From contig NZ_JACIGE010000002.1 in NCBI RefSeq assembly GCF_014197755.1, forward strand, positions 310,001 through 374,000: 64,000 nt of DNA, read 5' to 3'. Positions 52,450 through 63,786 of the stretch are shown here, one piece after another (position 1 is the first letter of the stretch; each line of letters opens with the position of its first letter). Below the pieces are notes generated by a model. That model had not been told where the DNA came from. It made no database searches and worked only from the letters and a program-made list of their open reading frames with translations. Source of the stretch: Rhodocyclus tenuis. GTDB lineage: Bacteria; Pseudomonadota; Gammaproteobacteria; Burkholderiales; Rhodocyclaceae. The position numbers and the translations under genes are program-made.

Positions 52450-53588
52450 TCCTGACGCAGGAACAGGAAATGATCCGCGACATGCTGCGCGCCTTCGCGC
52501 AGGAAAAGCTGGCGCCGAGCGCCGGCGAACGCGACCGCACGCACGAATTCCCCGCCGCGCTGCTGCGCGAACTCGGTGAGCTGGGCGCGCTCGGCATGGT
52601 CGTCCCCGAGGAATGGGGCGGCGCCGGCATGGACTACATCTCGCTGGCGCTGGCGCTCGAAGAAATCGCTGCCGGCGACGGCGCCATCTCGACCATCGTC
52701 AGCGTGCAGAACTCGCTGCCCTGCGGCATCACGCTGCGCTACGGCACGCAAGAGCAGAAGGAAACCTGGCTGCCGGCGCTGGCGCGCGGCGAAAAGCTCG
52801 GCTGCTTCTGCCTGACCGAGCCGCATACCGGCTCCGACGCGTCGGCGATCACCACCCGCGCCGACCGTGACGGCGATGATTACATCCTCAACGGCGTCAA
52901 GCAGTTCATCACCACCGGCAAGTACGCCGACGTCGCCATCGTTTTCGCCGTCACCGACAAGGCCGCCGGCAAGAAGGGAATTTCCTGCTTCCTCGTGCCG
53001 ACGGCGACGCCCGGCTACATCGTCGCCCGCCTCGAAGAAAAGATGGGCCAGCACTGTTCCGACACCGCGCAGATCATCTTCGAAAACTGCCGCGTTCCGG
53101 CCTCGGCGCTGCTCGGCGCGCCCGGCGACGGCTACCGGATCGCACTGGCCAACCTCGAAGCCGGTCGCATCGGCATCGCCGCGCAGTCGGTCGGCATGGC
53201 GCGCGCGGCGCTGGAAGCAGCGGTGAAGTACGCGCACGAACGCGAAACCTTCGGCAAGCCGCTGATCGAGCATCAGGCGGTCAGCTTCCGCCTCGCCGAC
53301 ATGGCGACGCAGGTCGACGCCGCACGCCTGCTCGTCTGGCGCGCCGCCGCGCTGCGCGACGCCGGCAAGCCCTGCCTCAAGGAGGCGTCGATGGCCAAGA
53401 TGTTCGCCTCGGAAATCGCCGAGAAGGTCTGCTCCGACGCCATCCAGATCCACGGTGGTTACGGCTACGTCTCCGACTTCCCGGTCGAACGCATCTACCG
53501 CGACGCGCGCGTCTGCCAGATTTACGAAGGCGCCAACGACATCCAGCGCATGGTCATCGGCCGCGCCATCGCCGCCGACGGCATCTAG
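52446..53588 (+). CDS. Acyl-CoA dehydrogenase (short/branched-chain type)
   Basis: This 380-residue FAD enzyme differs from the first dehydrogenase. The catalytic Glu361 is at the usual site ([10 protein letters not shown]), as in short-chain and 2-methylbutyryl/isobutyryl-CoA dehydrogenases. Other marks are [42 protein letters not shown] and [17 protein letters not shown]. It overlaps the permease gene by 4 bp. A second ACAD in a liu operon suggests isobutyryl- or 2-methylbutyryl-CoA as substrate. Confidence 0.93.
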   Translation: MILTQEQEMIRDMLRAFAQEKLAPSAGERDRTHEFPAALLRELGELGALGMVVPEEWGGAGMDYISLALALEEIAAGDGAISTIVSVQNSLPCGITLRYGTQEQKETWLPALARGEKLGCFCLTEPHTGSDASAITTRADRDGDDYILNGVKQFITTGKYADVAIVFAVTDKAAGKKGISCFLVPTATPGYIVARLEEKMGQHCSDTAQIIFENCRVPASALLGAPGDGYRIALANLEAGRIGIAAQSVGMARAALEAAVKYAHERETFGKPLIEHQAVSFRLADMATQVDAARLLVWRAAALRDAGKPCLKEASMAKMFASEIAEKVCSDAIQIHGGYGYVSDFPVERIYRDARVCQIYEGANDIQRMVIGRAIAADGI

Positions 53589-53607
53589 AAATCAACCAGG
53601 AATCGAG

Positions 53608-54123
53608 ATGAGCCTCAACGACTGCCCGCCGCTCGACGCCGACAGCGCCTTCCCGGAAGCCACCGCACAGCCGCGCCCGTCGCTGCCGCGCGGTCTGCAG
53701 CGCCGCGCCGGCTTCGACGCCACCGCCTTCAACACCCGCACCGGCGGCACGCTGCCGGCGTGGTTCGGCATCCGCATCACCGAGGTCAGCGACGGCCGGC
53801 TCGACGCTGAACTCGACGTGCGCCCGGAAATGCTCGCGCCGAACGGCTTCCTGCATGCGGCAACGATCGTCGCACTGGCCGACACCGCCGCCGGCTTCGC
53901 CACCATCGCGCATCTGCCCGAAGGCGCCGACAGCTTCACCACGCTCGAGCTGAAGAGCAACTTCTTCGCCACGCAGACGCGCGGCACGCTGCACTGCACG
54001 GCGACGGTAATCCACGCCGGCCGCACGACGCAGGTGTGGGACGCCGAAGTGAATGGTGACGATGGCCGCCGGCTGGCGCTGTTCCGCTGCACGCAGATGA
54101 TTCTCTGGCCGCGCGGCAGTTAG
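53608..54123 (+). CDS. PaaI-type hotdog thioesterase
   Basis: The 171-residue protein has a hotdog domain (~50-165): PAWFGIRITEVSDGRLDAELDVRPEMLAPNGFLHAATIVALADTAAGFATI carries the typical NGxxHAA...DTAAG active-site helix, followed by FTTLELKSNFFATQTRG. It is a YbgC/PaaI-like acyl-CoA thioesterase that may release CoA from dead-end intermediates. The first ~40 residues are a Pro-rich extension without known role. Start ATG at 53608 has a weak GGAAT/GAG ribosome site. It is inside the liu operon, 19 bp after the dehydrogenase. Confidence 0.83.
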   Translation: MSLNDCPPLDADSAFPEATAQPRPSLPRGLQRRAGFDATAFNTRTGGTLPAWFGIRITEVSDGRLDAELDVRPEMLAPNGFLHAATIVALADTAAGFATIAHLPEGADSFTTLELKSNFFATQTRGTLHCTATVIHAGRTTQVWDAEVNGDDGRRLALFRCTQMILWPRGS

Positions 54124-54213
54124 CCCGCCCGCGGTCGAACAAGGCATAGCGAAGACGCCAGCAGGCCCGCCAAGAGCGCCCGGCGCCACGATCAAAACCG
54201 GAGGAGACACGCC

Positions 54214-54861
54214 ATGAACACCGCCGCACCGATCCGCTTCTACTTCGACTTCTCGTCGCCCTACGGCTACCTCGCCGCGACGCAGATCGACGCGCTCGCC
54301 GCGCGCTTCGGCCGCAGCGTCGACTGGCGGCCGGTGCTGCTCGGCGTGATCATGCGCAGCACCGGCGGCAAGCCGCTGACCGAAGTGCCGCTCAAGGGCG
54401 ATTACTCGAAGCACGATTTCGCGCGTTCGGCACGTTTTCTCGGCGTGCCTTTCCAGCTGCCGACGCCCTTTCCCATCGCCACGCAAGCGCCGGCGCGCGC
54501 CTTCTACTGGCTGCACGAGCGCGACCCGGCGCTCGCCGCGGCCTTTGCGCTCGCCACCTACCGCGCCTTCTTCGTCGATGGCCGCGACATCTCGTCGCCG
54601 GCAACGACCATCGAAGTCGCCGTCGAAACGCTGGCTGCCAGCGCCACGCCGCGGCGCTTCAGCGACGCCAACGAACTGCGCGGCGAGCTCGCCGAAGGCA
54701 TCGCCTCGGCAGCGATCAAGGAACAGCTGAAGAACGAATGCGACGCGGCGCTCGCCGCCGGCGTTTTCGGTTCACCGTTCTTCATCGTCGACGGCGAGCC
54801 TTTCTTCGGCGCCGACCGGCTGCCGCAACTCGAACAATGGCTCACCAGAGGGGGCTTCTGA
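54214..54861 (+). CDS. DsbA-family 2-hydroxychromene-2-carboxylate isomerase-like protein
   Basis: The 215-residue protein has a thioredoxin/GST-kappa fold with a helical insertion. It starts [19 protein letters not shown], where Ser replaces the first active Cys, as in HCCA isomerases, and ends with [27 protein letters not shown] (cis-Pro). The classical role is in naphthalene degradation, using glutathione; relatives are common in fatty-acid and amino-acid operons with unknown roles. The start follows GGAG; the stop overlaps the next gene by one base (TGATG). Confidence 0.85.
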   Translation: MNTAAPIRFYFDFSSPYGYLAATQIDALAARFGRSVDWRPVLLGVIMRSTGGKPLTEVPLKGDYSKHDFARSARFLGVPFQLPTPFPIATQAPARAFYWLHERDPALAAAFALATYRAFFVDGRDISSPATTIEVAVETLAASATPRRFSDANELRGELAEGIASAAIKEQLKNECDAALAAGVFGSPFFIVDGEPFFGADRLPQLEQWLTRGGF

Positions 54862-56486
54862 TGCCGCAGATCGTCACCGCCATCGACGCGCGCAGCGCCG
54901 ACTTTGCCGCCAACGCCGCCGCCATGCGCGCGCAGGTCGACGACCTGCGCGCCACCGTCGCGCGCATCGCGCAGGGCGGCTCGGAAGCCGCTCGCCAGAA
55001 GCACGTCGCGCGCGGCAAGCTGCTAGCACGCGAACGCGTCGACGCGCTGATCGACCCCGGTTCGCCCTTCCTCGAACTGTCGCCGCTCGCCGCCTGGGGC
55101 ATGTACGACGAGAAAGGAGATAGTCCCTTCGAAGTCCCCGCGGCGTCGGTGATCACCGGCATCGGCCGCATCAATGGCGTCGAATGCATGATCGTCGCCA
55201 ACGACGCGACGGTGAAGGGCGGCACCTACTACCCGCTGACGGTGAAGAAGCACCTGCGCGCGCAGGAGATCGCCGCCGAGAACCGCCTGCCCTGCGTCTA
55301 TCTGGTCGATTCGGGCGGCGCCTTCCTGCCCTTGCAGGACGAAGTTTTCCCCGACCGCGATCACTTCGGCCGCATCTTCTATAACCAGGCGAATCTCTCG
55401 GCCGCCGGCATTCCGCAGATCGCCGCCGTGATGGGCTCGTGCACCGCCGGCGGCGCCTACGTGCCGGCGATGTGCGACGAGTCGATCATCGTCAAGAACC
55501 AAGGCACCATCTTCCTCGGCGGCCCGCCGCTGGTTAAGGCGGCGACCGGCGAAGTCGTCTCGGCCGAAGACCTCGGCGGCGGCGACGTGCACACGCGCAT
55601 TTCGGGCGTCGTCGATCATCTCGCCGAGAACGACGCGCACGCGCTGGCCATCGCCCGGCGCATCGTCGGCGACCTCAACTGGCAGAAGACGCCGCCGGTG
55701 TCGCTCGCCGAGCCGCGCCCGCCGGCCTACGCCGAAGAAGAACTGTACGGCATCATCCCGGCCGATTCGCGCAAGCCTTTCGACGTGCGCGAGATCATCG
55801 CGCGCCTGGTCGACGGTTCGGACTTCGACGAATTCAAGGCACGCTACGGCACCACCATCGTCTGCGGCTTTGCGCGCCTGTGGGGCTACCCGGTCGGCAT
55901 CGTCGCCAACAACGGCATCCTCTTCTCGGAATCAGCGCTAAAGGCGGCGCACTTCATCGAACTCTGCGCACAGCGCGGTATACCGTTGATTTTTCTGCAG
56001 AACATCACCGGCTTCATGGTCGGGCGCAAATACGAGAACGCCGGCATCGCGCGCGACGGCGCCAAGATGGTCACCGCCGTGGCGACGGCGAAGGTGCCGA
56101 AGTTCACGGTGGTCATCGGAGGCTCTTTCGGCGCCGGCAACTACGGCATGTGCGGCCGCGCCTACAGCCCGCGCTTTTTGTGGATGTGGCCGAACGCGCG
56201 CATCTCGGTGATGGGCGGCGAGCAGGCCGCCGGCGTGCTGGCAACGGTGCGCCGCGACGCGCTCGAAGCGGCCGGCAAGAGCTGGAGCGCCGAAGACGAA
56301 GAAGCTTTCCGCGCGCCGATCCGCGCCCAGTACGAAACACAGGGGCATCCCTACTACGCGAGTGCCCGCTTGTGGGACGATGGCATCATCGATCCGGCAC
56401 AGACGCGGCGCACACTGGGCCTCGCGCTGTCGGCGTCGATGAACGCGCCGGCCGAAGCGACGAAATTCGGCATCTTCCGCATGTAG
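54861..56486 (+). CDS. liuB: Methylcrotonyl-CoA carboxylase beta (carboxyltransferase) subunit
   Basis: It transfers CO2 from biotin to 3-methylcrotonyl-CoA. The 541-residue carboxyl transferase has [20 protein letters not shown] at the N-domain, [18 protein letters not shown] and [25 protein letters not shown], a pair characteristic of methylcrotonyl-CoA carboxylase, and [19 protein letters not shown] with [16 protein letters not shown] and [17 protein letters not shown] in the C-domain. Substrate assignment rests on these and on the operon: biotin subunit, hydratase and HMG-CoA lyase follow. The ATG overlaps the upstream stop by one base. Confidence 0.95.
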   Translation: MPQIVTAIDARSADFAANAAAMRAQVDDLRATVARIAQGGSEAARQKHVARGKLLARERVDALIDPGSPFLELSPLAAWGMYDEKGDSPFEVPAASVITGIGRINGVECMIVANDATVKGGTYYPLTVKKHLRAQEIAAENRLPCVYLVDSGGAFLPLQDEVFPDRDHFGRIFYNQANLSAAGIPQIAAVMGSCTAGGAYVPAMCDESIIVKNQGTIFLGGPPLVKAATGEVVSAEDLGGGDVHTRISGVVDHLAENDAHALAIARRIVGDLNWQKTPPVSLAEPRPPAYAEEELYGIIPADSRKPFDVREIIARLVDGSDFDEFKARYGTTIVCGFARLWGYPVGIVANNGILFSESALKAAHFIELCAQRGIPLIFLQNITGFMVGRKYENAGIARDGAKMVTAVATAKVPKFTVVIGGSFGAGNYGMCGRAYSPRFLWMWPNARISVMGGEQAAGVLATVRRDALEAAGKSWSAEDEEAFRAPIRAQYETQGHPYYASARLWDDGIIDPAQTRRTLGLALSASMNAPAEATKFGIFRM

Positions 56487-56531
56487 CGCGGCGTCGGTGA
56501 AACGCGGCGCATTTCCGCACAGGAGAGGGCA

Positions 56532-57335
56532 ATGAACTACCAGTCAATCGTCACCGAAGTCGGCGACGGCGTCGGCATCCTGACCTTGAACAAGGCCGAA
56601 CGGCACAACGCTTTCGACGAAACGCTGATCGCCGAAATCACCGACGGCCTGCGCCGGCTGGAAGCCGACCCGCAGGTGCGCGTCGTCGTCGTCTCGGCCG
56701 CGGGCAAGAGCTTCTGCGCCGGCGCCGACCTCAACTGGATGAAGCGCGCCGCCGCCGCCACACCCGACGAAAACCTCGCCGACGCGCGCCGCTTGGGCGA
56801 TCTGCTGACGACGCTGAACGAGCTTTCCAAGCCGACGCTGGCGCGCGTGCAGGGCCCGGCCTACGGTGGCGGCGTCGGCCTGATTGCCGCCTGCGACATC
56901 GCCGTCGCCTCGTACGACGCCGTTTTCTCGCTTTCGGAAGTGAAGCTCGGTCTGGTGCCGGCGGTGATCAGCCCCTACGTTCTCGCCGCCATCGGCGAAC
57001 GCTACGCGCGCCGCTACATGCTCACCGCCGAGCGCTTCTCGGCGGCCGAGGCCTACCGCATCGGGCTGGTGCACGAAATCGTCCCCGGCGCCGAGCAGCT
57101 TGACGATGCCATCGGCGAACTGGTCGACGCGCTCTTGAAGAACGGCCCGAACGCGCAGGCCGAGTGCAAGGCGCTGATCCGCGTCGTCGCCGGGCAGCCG
57201 ATCGACGATTCGACCACCGAAGAAACCGTTCGCCGCATCACGCGCGTGCGCGCCAGCCCGGAAGGGCGCGAAGGCCTCGCCGCCTTCCTCGAAAAGCGCA
57301 AACCGGCGTGGCAGCAGAGCGACGCGGAGATGTAA
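56532..57335 (+). CDS. liuC: Methylglutaconyl-CoA hydratase (enoyl-CoA hydratase family)
   Basis: It hydrates 3-methylglutaconyl-CoA to HMG-CoA. The 267-residue crotonase has the oxyanion block SFCAGADLNWMKR (~60-72) and GPAYGGGVGLIAACDIAVAS, the two hallmark regions. It has ADLNWMK, typical of methylglutaconyl-CoA hydratases, rather than the general DIKEM. It lies between both carboxylase subunits, as in other liu operons. Its ATG follows AGGAG by 8 nt. Confidence 0.93.
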   Translation: MNYQSIVTEVGDGVGILTLNKAERHNAFDETLIAEITDGLRRLEADPQVRVVVVSAAGKSFCAGADLNWMKRAAAATPDENLADARRLGDLLTTLNELSKPTLARVQGPAYGGGVGLIAACDIAVASYDAVFSLSEVKLGLVPAVISPYVLAAIGERYARRYMLTAERFSAAEAYRIGLVHEIVPGAEQLDDAIGELVDALLKNGPNAQAECKALIRVVAGQPIDDSTTEETVRRITRVRASPEGREGLAAFLEKRKPAWQQSDAEM

Positions 57336-57410
57336 ACCGGCGGCGCCCGCCGCGCCTAGAGCGCCGATAGCACCCGCACAGTACCCGCAGACAAAAATAA
57401 CGGAGACAGC

Positions 57411-59522
<2,112 letters not shown>

Positions 59523-59523
59523 G

Positions 59524-60450
59524 ATGAAGCTGCCGGCGAAGGTGCGCATCGTCGACGTCGGCCCGCGCGACGGGCTGCAGAACGAGAAGACGCTGCTGCC
59601 GGCGGCCGTGAAGATCGAGCTGATCGAACGCCTTGCCGACGCCGGGGTGGCGGCGGTGGAAGCCACATCCTTCGTCTCACCGAAATGGGTGCCGCAGATG
59701 GCCGACGCCGGCGAGGTGCTGCGCGCGGTGATGACGAGCCCGCGCCGGCACGCCGGCGTTGCCTACCCGGTGCTGACGCCGAACCTGCAGGGCTTCGACT
59801 CCGCCGTGGCCGCTGGCGCGAAGGAAGTGGCGATCTTCGCCGCCGCCTCGGAGAGCTTTTCGCAGAAGAACATCAACTGTTCGATCGGCGAAAGCCTCAA
59901 GCGCTTTCAGCCGGTGCTGGCCAGGGCGCAGCTGCTCGGCATCCCGGTACGCGGCTACGTTTCCTGCGTTGCCGGCTGCCCCTACGAAGGCGAGGTGGCG
60001 CCGGCACAGGTGGCGGCGGTGGCGCGCGAACTCTTCGTCATGGGCTGCTACGAAATCTCGCTTGGCGACACCATCGGCATCGGCACGCCGGCAAGCATCC
60101 AGCGCATGCTCGCCGCCTGCGCCGGCGCGGTGCCGATCGACTATCTGGCCGGCCATTATCACGACACCTACGGCATGGCCATCGCCAACGTGTACGCCTC
60201 GCTCGAACTCGGCATGGCGACTTTCGACGCCGCCGTTGCCGGACTCGGCGGCTGCCCCTACGCCGCCGGCGCCTCGGGCAATGTGGCGACAGAAGACCTC
60301 GTGCATCTGCTGCACGGGCTCGACATCGAGACCGGCGTGGACATGGATCGCCTGCTCGACGCCGGCAGTTTCATCCTTGCGCACCTTCAGCGCGAACCAC
60401 TGTCGAAGGCCGCACGCGCGCTGCTCGCAGCGCGCCACGCCCGGCACTGA
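59524..60450 (+). CDS. liuE: Hydroxymethylglutaryl-CoA lyase
   Basis: It cleaves HMG-CoA to acetyl-CoA and acetoacetate, the end of leucine breakdown. The 308-residue TIM barrel has [14 protein letters not shown] (metal Asp and Arg), [24 protein letters not shown]-like [21 protein letters not shown] (metal His) and the catalytic Cys in [17 protein letters not shown]. The ATG at 59524 is 1 bp after the liuD stop. With liuA, liuB, liuC and liuD present, the pathway from isovaleryl-CoA is complete in this operon. Confidence 0.96.
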   Translation: MKLPAKVRIVDVGPRDGLQNEKTLLPAAVKIELIERLADAGVAAVEATSFVSPKWVPQMADAGEVLRAVMTSPRRHAGVAYPVLTPNLQGFDSAVAAGAKEVAIFAAASESFSQKNINCSIGESLKRFQPVLARAQLLGIPVRGYVSCVAGCPYEGEVAPAQVAAVARELFVMGCYEISLGDTIGIGTPASIQRMLAACAGAVPIDYLAGHYHDTYGMAIANVYASLELGMATFDAAVAGLGGCPYAAGASGNVATEDLVHLLHGLDIETGVDMDRLLDAGSFILAHLQREPLSKAARALLAARHARH

Positions 60451-60498
60451 TGCCTACCCGGCCAGCGCCCGTCACCAACGAACAGGACACCGCCGCTG

Positions 60499-60750
60499 AT
60501 GAACGCTCCCCTTCCCGCACGAAATACACAACACCGCCCCGCGCCGGGCGCCCAGGCCGCCCCGGCCAACATCGCCGACGCACCGCCGAAATCGCCCTGC
60601 GTCGATATCTGCCGCATGGACGCCGCGCGCCAACTGTGCATCGGCTGTCTGCGCACGCTCGACGAAATCGGTGGCTGGAGCGGTTTTTCGGACGACCGCA
60701 AACGGCAGGTGCTGGCTGCCGTTGCCGAGCGCCGCGCGGCAGGAGAGTAA
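60499..60750 (+). CDS. DUF1289 small cysteine-rich protein
   Basis: The 83-residue protein has a DUF1289 core (~32-70): SPCVDICRMDAARQLCIGCLRTLDEIGGWSGFSDDRKRQVL, with cysteines C34, C38, C47 and C50 in a CxxxC-x8-CxxC layout suited to a zinc or iron-sulfur site. The N-terminus is Pro/Ala-rich and disordered. Family function is unknown; members often sit near fatty-acid and redox genes. It follows liuE by 48 bp and is followed after 2 bp by another small cysteine protein. Confidence 0.85.
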   Translation: MNAPLPARNTQHRPAPGAQAAPANIADAPPKSPCVDICRMDAARQLCIGCLRTLDEIGGWSGFSDDRKRQVLAAVAERRAAGE

Positions 60751-60752
60751 GG

Positions 60753-60929
60753 ATGAGCGAAGAACCCGAATGCATCGGCATGTGCGAGTACGACCCCGAG
60801 AGCGGCATCTGTCTCGGCTGCGGCCGGCTGCCCGAATGCACCGCCGCGGGCACCAGCGTCAAGACCGGCAAGCCTGCGGCCGACCGCAATGAAGACGCCG
60901 CAGCTGCGCCGGCCGACTGGAACGTCTGA
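60753..60929 (+). CDS. Second short DUF1289-like cysteine protein
   Basis: The 58-residue acidic protein MSEEPECIGMCEYDPESG begins with C7, C11, C20, C23 and C29 (ECIGMCEYDPESGICLGCGRLPEC), the same CxxxC-x8-CxxC pattern as its neighbour, followed by a disordered tail. It is too short for a normal search threshold but its start is well supported: GGAGAGTAAGG just before the ATG, 2 bp after the previous stop. The stop overlaps the next gene's ATG by one base. Function unknown; the pair probably arose by duplication. Confidence 0.75.
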   Translation: MSEEPECIGMCEYDPESGICLGCGRLPECTAAGTSVKTGKPAADRNEDAAAAPADWNV

Positions 60930-61903
60930 TGCCATCAGCCGCAGTGCTTTCGTCTCGGACTGCCGCTGAGCCCGCCTCCGCAGCCATCGCGCTGCCGCCA
61001 ACGCTCCAGGTCATCGAGCGCGGCTGGCTGTCGTCGAACAGCGTGCTCGGCATCGACGGCGATGCGGCGACGCTGATCGACAGCGGCTACGTCACCCACG
61101 CCGAGCAGACCGTCGCGCTGGTGCGCGCCGCACTCGCCGGCCGGCGGCTGGAGCGCCTGTTCAACACGCACGCGCACTCCGACCACATCGGCGGCAACGC
61201 CGCGCTGGTCGAAGCCTTCGGCTGCCGCGTCAGCGTGCCGGTGGGCGTTGCCGCGACCATCGCCGAATGGGACGAAGAAGCCCTGCTGCTCTCGCCGCTC
61301 GGCCAGCAGGCGGCGCGCTTCACGCACAACGCGACGCTTGCCGCCGGCGACGAATTCGTCTGCGGCGAACTCAACTGGCGCGCGCTCGCCGTTCCCGGCC
61401 ACGACGAAGACGCGCTCGCCTTCCACTGCGCCGAGAAGCGCATCCTCATCTCCGGCGACGCGCTGTGGCAGGCGGGCTTTGGCGTGGTCTTCGTCGAACT
61501 GCTCGGCCATAGCGAAGAACGCGGCGGCCTCAAGGAACAGCGCGAAACGCTCGACATGCTCGCGCGCCTGCCGGTCGACCTGGTCATCCCCGGCCACGGC
61601 GCGCCATTCACCGACATCGGCGCCGCCTTCGAACGCGCCTACCGCCGGCTGGAAGCCTTCGAGAACAACATCGACGCCCTCGCCCGGCACGCGCTGAAGG
61701 TGATCGTCGCCTTTGCGCTACTCGAACGCCGCCGCATCCGCAGCGCCGACCTGCCCGCGTTTCTCGCCTCGCTCAGCTTCGCGCAGAGCGTGAATGCGCG
61801 CTTTCTCGGCCTATCCGACGAAGCCCTCGCCGACTGGCTGGTGCGCGACCTGCGCCGCGCCGGTGCGCTGCGCGAAGAGGATGGGTGGGTGGTGGCGGGG
61901 TGA
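60929..61903 (+). CDS. Metallo-beta-lactamase-fold hydrolase
   Basis: The 324-residue hydrolase has THAHSDHIGG (H81, D85, H86), ATLIDSGY before it, VPGHDEDALAFHC with the third His, ILISGDALWQ with the bridging Asp and IPGHGAPF at the end. The C-terminal ~80 residues form a winged-helix-like domain (ALARHALKVIVAFALLERRRIRSADLPAFLASL), as in glyoxalase II-like proteins of acyl-CoA operons. It overlaps the preceding small gene by one base, so it ends the long operon. It may be a thioesterase. It is not a close copy of the MBL gene at 46845-47933. Confidence 0.87.
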   Translation: MPSAAVLSSRTAAEPASAAIALPPTLQVIERGWLSSNSVLGIDGDAATLIDSGYVTHAEQTVALVRAALAGRRLERLFNTHAHSDHIGGNAALVEAFGCRVSVPVGVAATIAEWDEEALLLSPLGQQAARFTHNATLAAGDEFVCGELNWRALAVPGHDEDALAFHCAEKRILISGDALWQAGFGVVFVELLGHSEERGGLKEQRETLDMLARLPVDLVIPGHGAPFTDIGAAFERAYRRLEAFENNIDALARHALKVIVAFALLERRRIRSADLPAFLASLSFAQSVNARFLGLSDEALADWLVRDLRRAGALREEDGWVVAG

Positions 61904-62093
61904 AGGGCGATCGCGGGCCGCTTGCGCGACGCCGCCTAAAGGGGAGTGAGATAAAGGAAGCGGCGGGAGCGCGATAAATCCGGGAAGAGCTGGAACGAGC
62001 CGGGAGGTTCCGGGATCAGCCGCGCAATGTTGTTGCAGCAGTGGAAACAGGGGTAAGACCGTCGGCGCGCGCGATTCCAAGAGTCGTCAGCGT

Positions 62094-62117
62094 AAAAAAG
62101 CCCGCTCACTGGCGGGC
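62094..62117 (-). terminator. Intrinsic terminator of the prophage genes
   Basis: On the minus strand, stem GCCCGC/GCGGGC (62117-62112, 62105-62100) is followed by T6. It ends the transcript from the prophage head genes. The stretch 61904-62093, between the last chromosomal gene and this site, holds no gene I can support; the prophage-chromosome junction probably lies here. Confidence 0.8.
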
Positions 62118-62137
62118 CTTGTTTCGCCGCGCCGGAA

Positions 62138-62401
62138 CTACGGCCGAGCATCCTCCGTACCGGGAACGCCGCCAGCAGCAACCCACGCGTCAAAGGCGCT
62201 CTGCGCCTCGGGCGTCGCGCACACACCTGAACTGACATGCCCGAGATCGACATCAGGCTCCGGGATGGAACTTGGATCGATACCTTGCTCGGACAATTGC
62301 CGCAACAGCTCGGGCGACAGGTCGCGGAGAGGGGTTATTGAGGGATTCTGCCCAACACTCGGCGATGAACTCCTTGATCGGACTTCCCTTGTACTCGGCA
62401 T
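62138..62401 (-). CDS. Small open reading frame overlapping the MuF gene 3' end (doubtful)
   Basis: The 87-codon frame overlaps the MuF coding end by 149 bp in another frame. The part after the overlap is protein-like (SSIPEPDVDLGHVSSGVCATPEAQSAFDAWVAAGG) and it stops 20 bp before the terminator. The true start may lie downstream of 62401. It could be a small phage gene, or an immunity-type gene if the MuF domain is a toxin; both are speculative. Confidence 0.3.
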   Translation of the reverse strand: MPSTREVRSRSSSPSVGQNPSITPLRDLSPELLRQLSEQGIDPSSIPEPDVDLGHVSSGVCATPEAQSAFDAWVAAGGVPGTEDARP

Positions 62402-63785
62402 AACCGGAAACCTCGCTTTTCATTCCCTTGGCGACAGCATCTTTATGGGCGCCGAGGATCTCGTTGTCAAGATGGAGGCCGAGCAGATCGTCGAGCTGGT
62501 GCCCGAATTCGTGATCAGCAACAGCCCGAAACGTATCGCAGCCTGGGGGAAACCACTGGCTTCTCACCCGCGCGGTCAATGTCGCGCGCCAAACCTCCGG
62601 CGCTCCGCCCCATTTTGCGTTGACCGCTATCCCTCTGACCCGCGGCTGAGCCCATGACTGCGCGAAGGTCGTTCCCTTCACCTTCGGCGCCTTGATTCGA
62701 GCCGCCGCCATCGACTCCGCCGTCTTGGCGGACATGCCCAAGCTTCCCATCAGCTTGTCTGCGTAGTCACGGCGCGCCAGGTCTGCCCACCGCGCGAACT
62801 GAGCTTGCGCACTACCTACAAACTGCTGGTTCTTGCGCAGCTCCGGGAACTCCTGCAAATGGTCGAACAGGCTTCGATTCCACGCATTCGCGACTTCAGG
62901 CTTCACGCCCGTGTAATCGGCAAAGTCGGCCAGGTCGTTCTTGACTGCGAACTCTGCCGCTGCCTTGGCCGTCTTCGCTTCAATGAAGACCGGCGCCGGC
63001 CTCGTCACGGCAGCAGCCATCGCGGGCGGCAACGCGCTCACTTTCTCGGAAAGCATCTTCTTCAGGTTCCCGAGCCGGCCGCCCGGTGGGTAATGAAACG
63101 CCGGATCGACGCCCGCCGGAATCTGCTGCGTCTCGCCGGTGCGCTTGTTCGTATAGGTGCTGAACGATTCCGCCGGCGCCGAGCCGACCTTCAGCCCCTG
63201 ACGATCAATCTGGCGCCGGCCCACCTGGATCGCCCGGCACTTGCAGCCCCACGCTTTCACCGGGAAATGCGCCTGCCACCACGGGTCATCGACCGGCAGC
63301 ACCAAGCCATCCCACGCCGCATGCTCCTTGCGCTCGTGCGCACTCGGCGTGTGGTCATACATCAGGAACGGCAGCGTATCTTTCGCCTCCTGGATGCGCG
63401 CCCACTGGCCTTCTGCGTGCGCCGTGCGCAGATTGGTGTCGTAGATCACCTTCAGCCGGCGCGCGCTGCCGAGTTGCACCTCCTTCGTCTCGCCGGTCAC
63501 CGGATCGGCCATCAACTTCTGCCCCCACCACCCGCGCTTGACCAAGTTGGGGCGCAGCTCCGCGATGAAGGTTTGCAGCGTCGTACCATTGACCAGCGCC
63601 GCATCGATCTGCGCCCGGATGTCCTGCAGCAGATCCACCTGCATCGCCTTGGCGACGGTGAATGCCGCCTGATGCTCCTGCTGCCAAACATCGCGGTAGT
63701 CGAAGCCGATCTGAAAACCCTTCTGCCGAAAGAAGGCAATCGCCTCTTCCGGCGGAAGCAGCTTCAGATCGATGCGCGGCGCCAT
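62253..63785 (-). CDS. Mu-like phage minor head protein (MuF/gp30) with C-terminal HExxH domain
   Basis: The 510-residue protein has an N-terminal MuF/SPP1-gp7 domain (~20-190): YDHTPSAHERKEHAAWDGLVLPVDDPWWQAHFPVKAWGCKCRAIQVGRRQ, with the usual Cys pair C181/C183. The C-terminal part (~300-510) carries ADHEFGHQLDDLLG (H425, E426, H429) and IKEFIAECWAES (E476 or E480 as third ligand), a zincin-type metallopeptidase arrangement seen on some MuF proteins. The ATG at 63785 is 1 bp after the portal stop; an upstream frame of 16 codons overlaps the portal gene. Confidence 0.85.
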   Translation of the reverse strand: MAPRIDLKLLPPEEAIAFFRQKGFQIGFDYRDVWQQEHQAAFTVAKAMQVDLLQDIRAQIDAALVNGTTLQTFIAELRPNLVKRGWWGQKLMADPVTGETKEVQLGSARRLKVIYDTNLRTAHAEGQWARIQEAKDTLPFLMYDHTPSAHERKEHAAWDGLVLPVDDPWWQAHFPVKAWGCKCRAIQVGRRQIDRQGLKVGSAPAESFSTYTNKRTGETQQIPAGVDPAFHYPPGGRLGNLKKMLSEKVSALPPAMAAAVTRPAPVFIEAKTAKAAAEFAVKNDLADFADYTGVKPEVANAWNRSLFDHLQEFPELRKNQQFVGSAQAQFARWADLARRDYADKLMGSLGMSAKTAESMAAARIKAPKVKGTTFAQSWAQPRVRGIAVNAKWGGAPEVWRATLTARVRSQWFPPGCDTFRAVADHEFGHQLDDLLGLHLDNEILGAHKDAVAKGMKSEVSGYAEYKGSPIKEFIAECWAESLNNPSPRPVARAVAAIVRARYRSKFHPGA

Positions 63786-63786
63786 A

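Noticed and set aside
61811-62253. Minus-strand frames of 89 and 105 codons between the MBL gene and the MuF gene
   Set aside because: They run through the terminator at 62094-62117 or into the MBL gene and have shadow-like composition.
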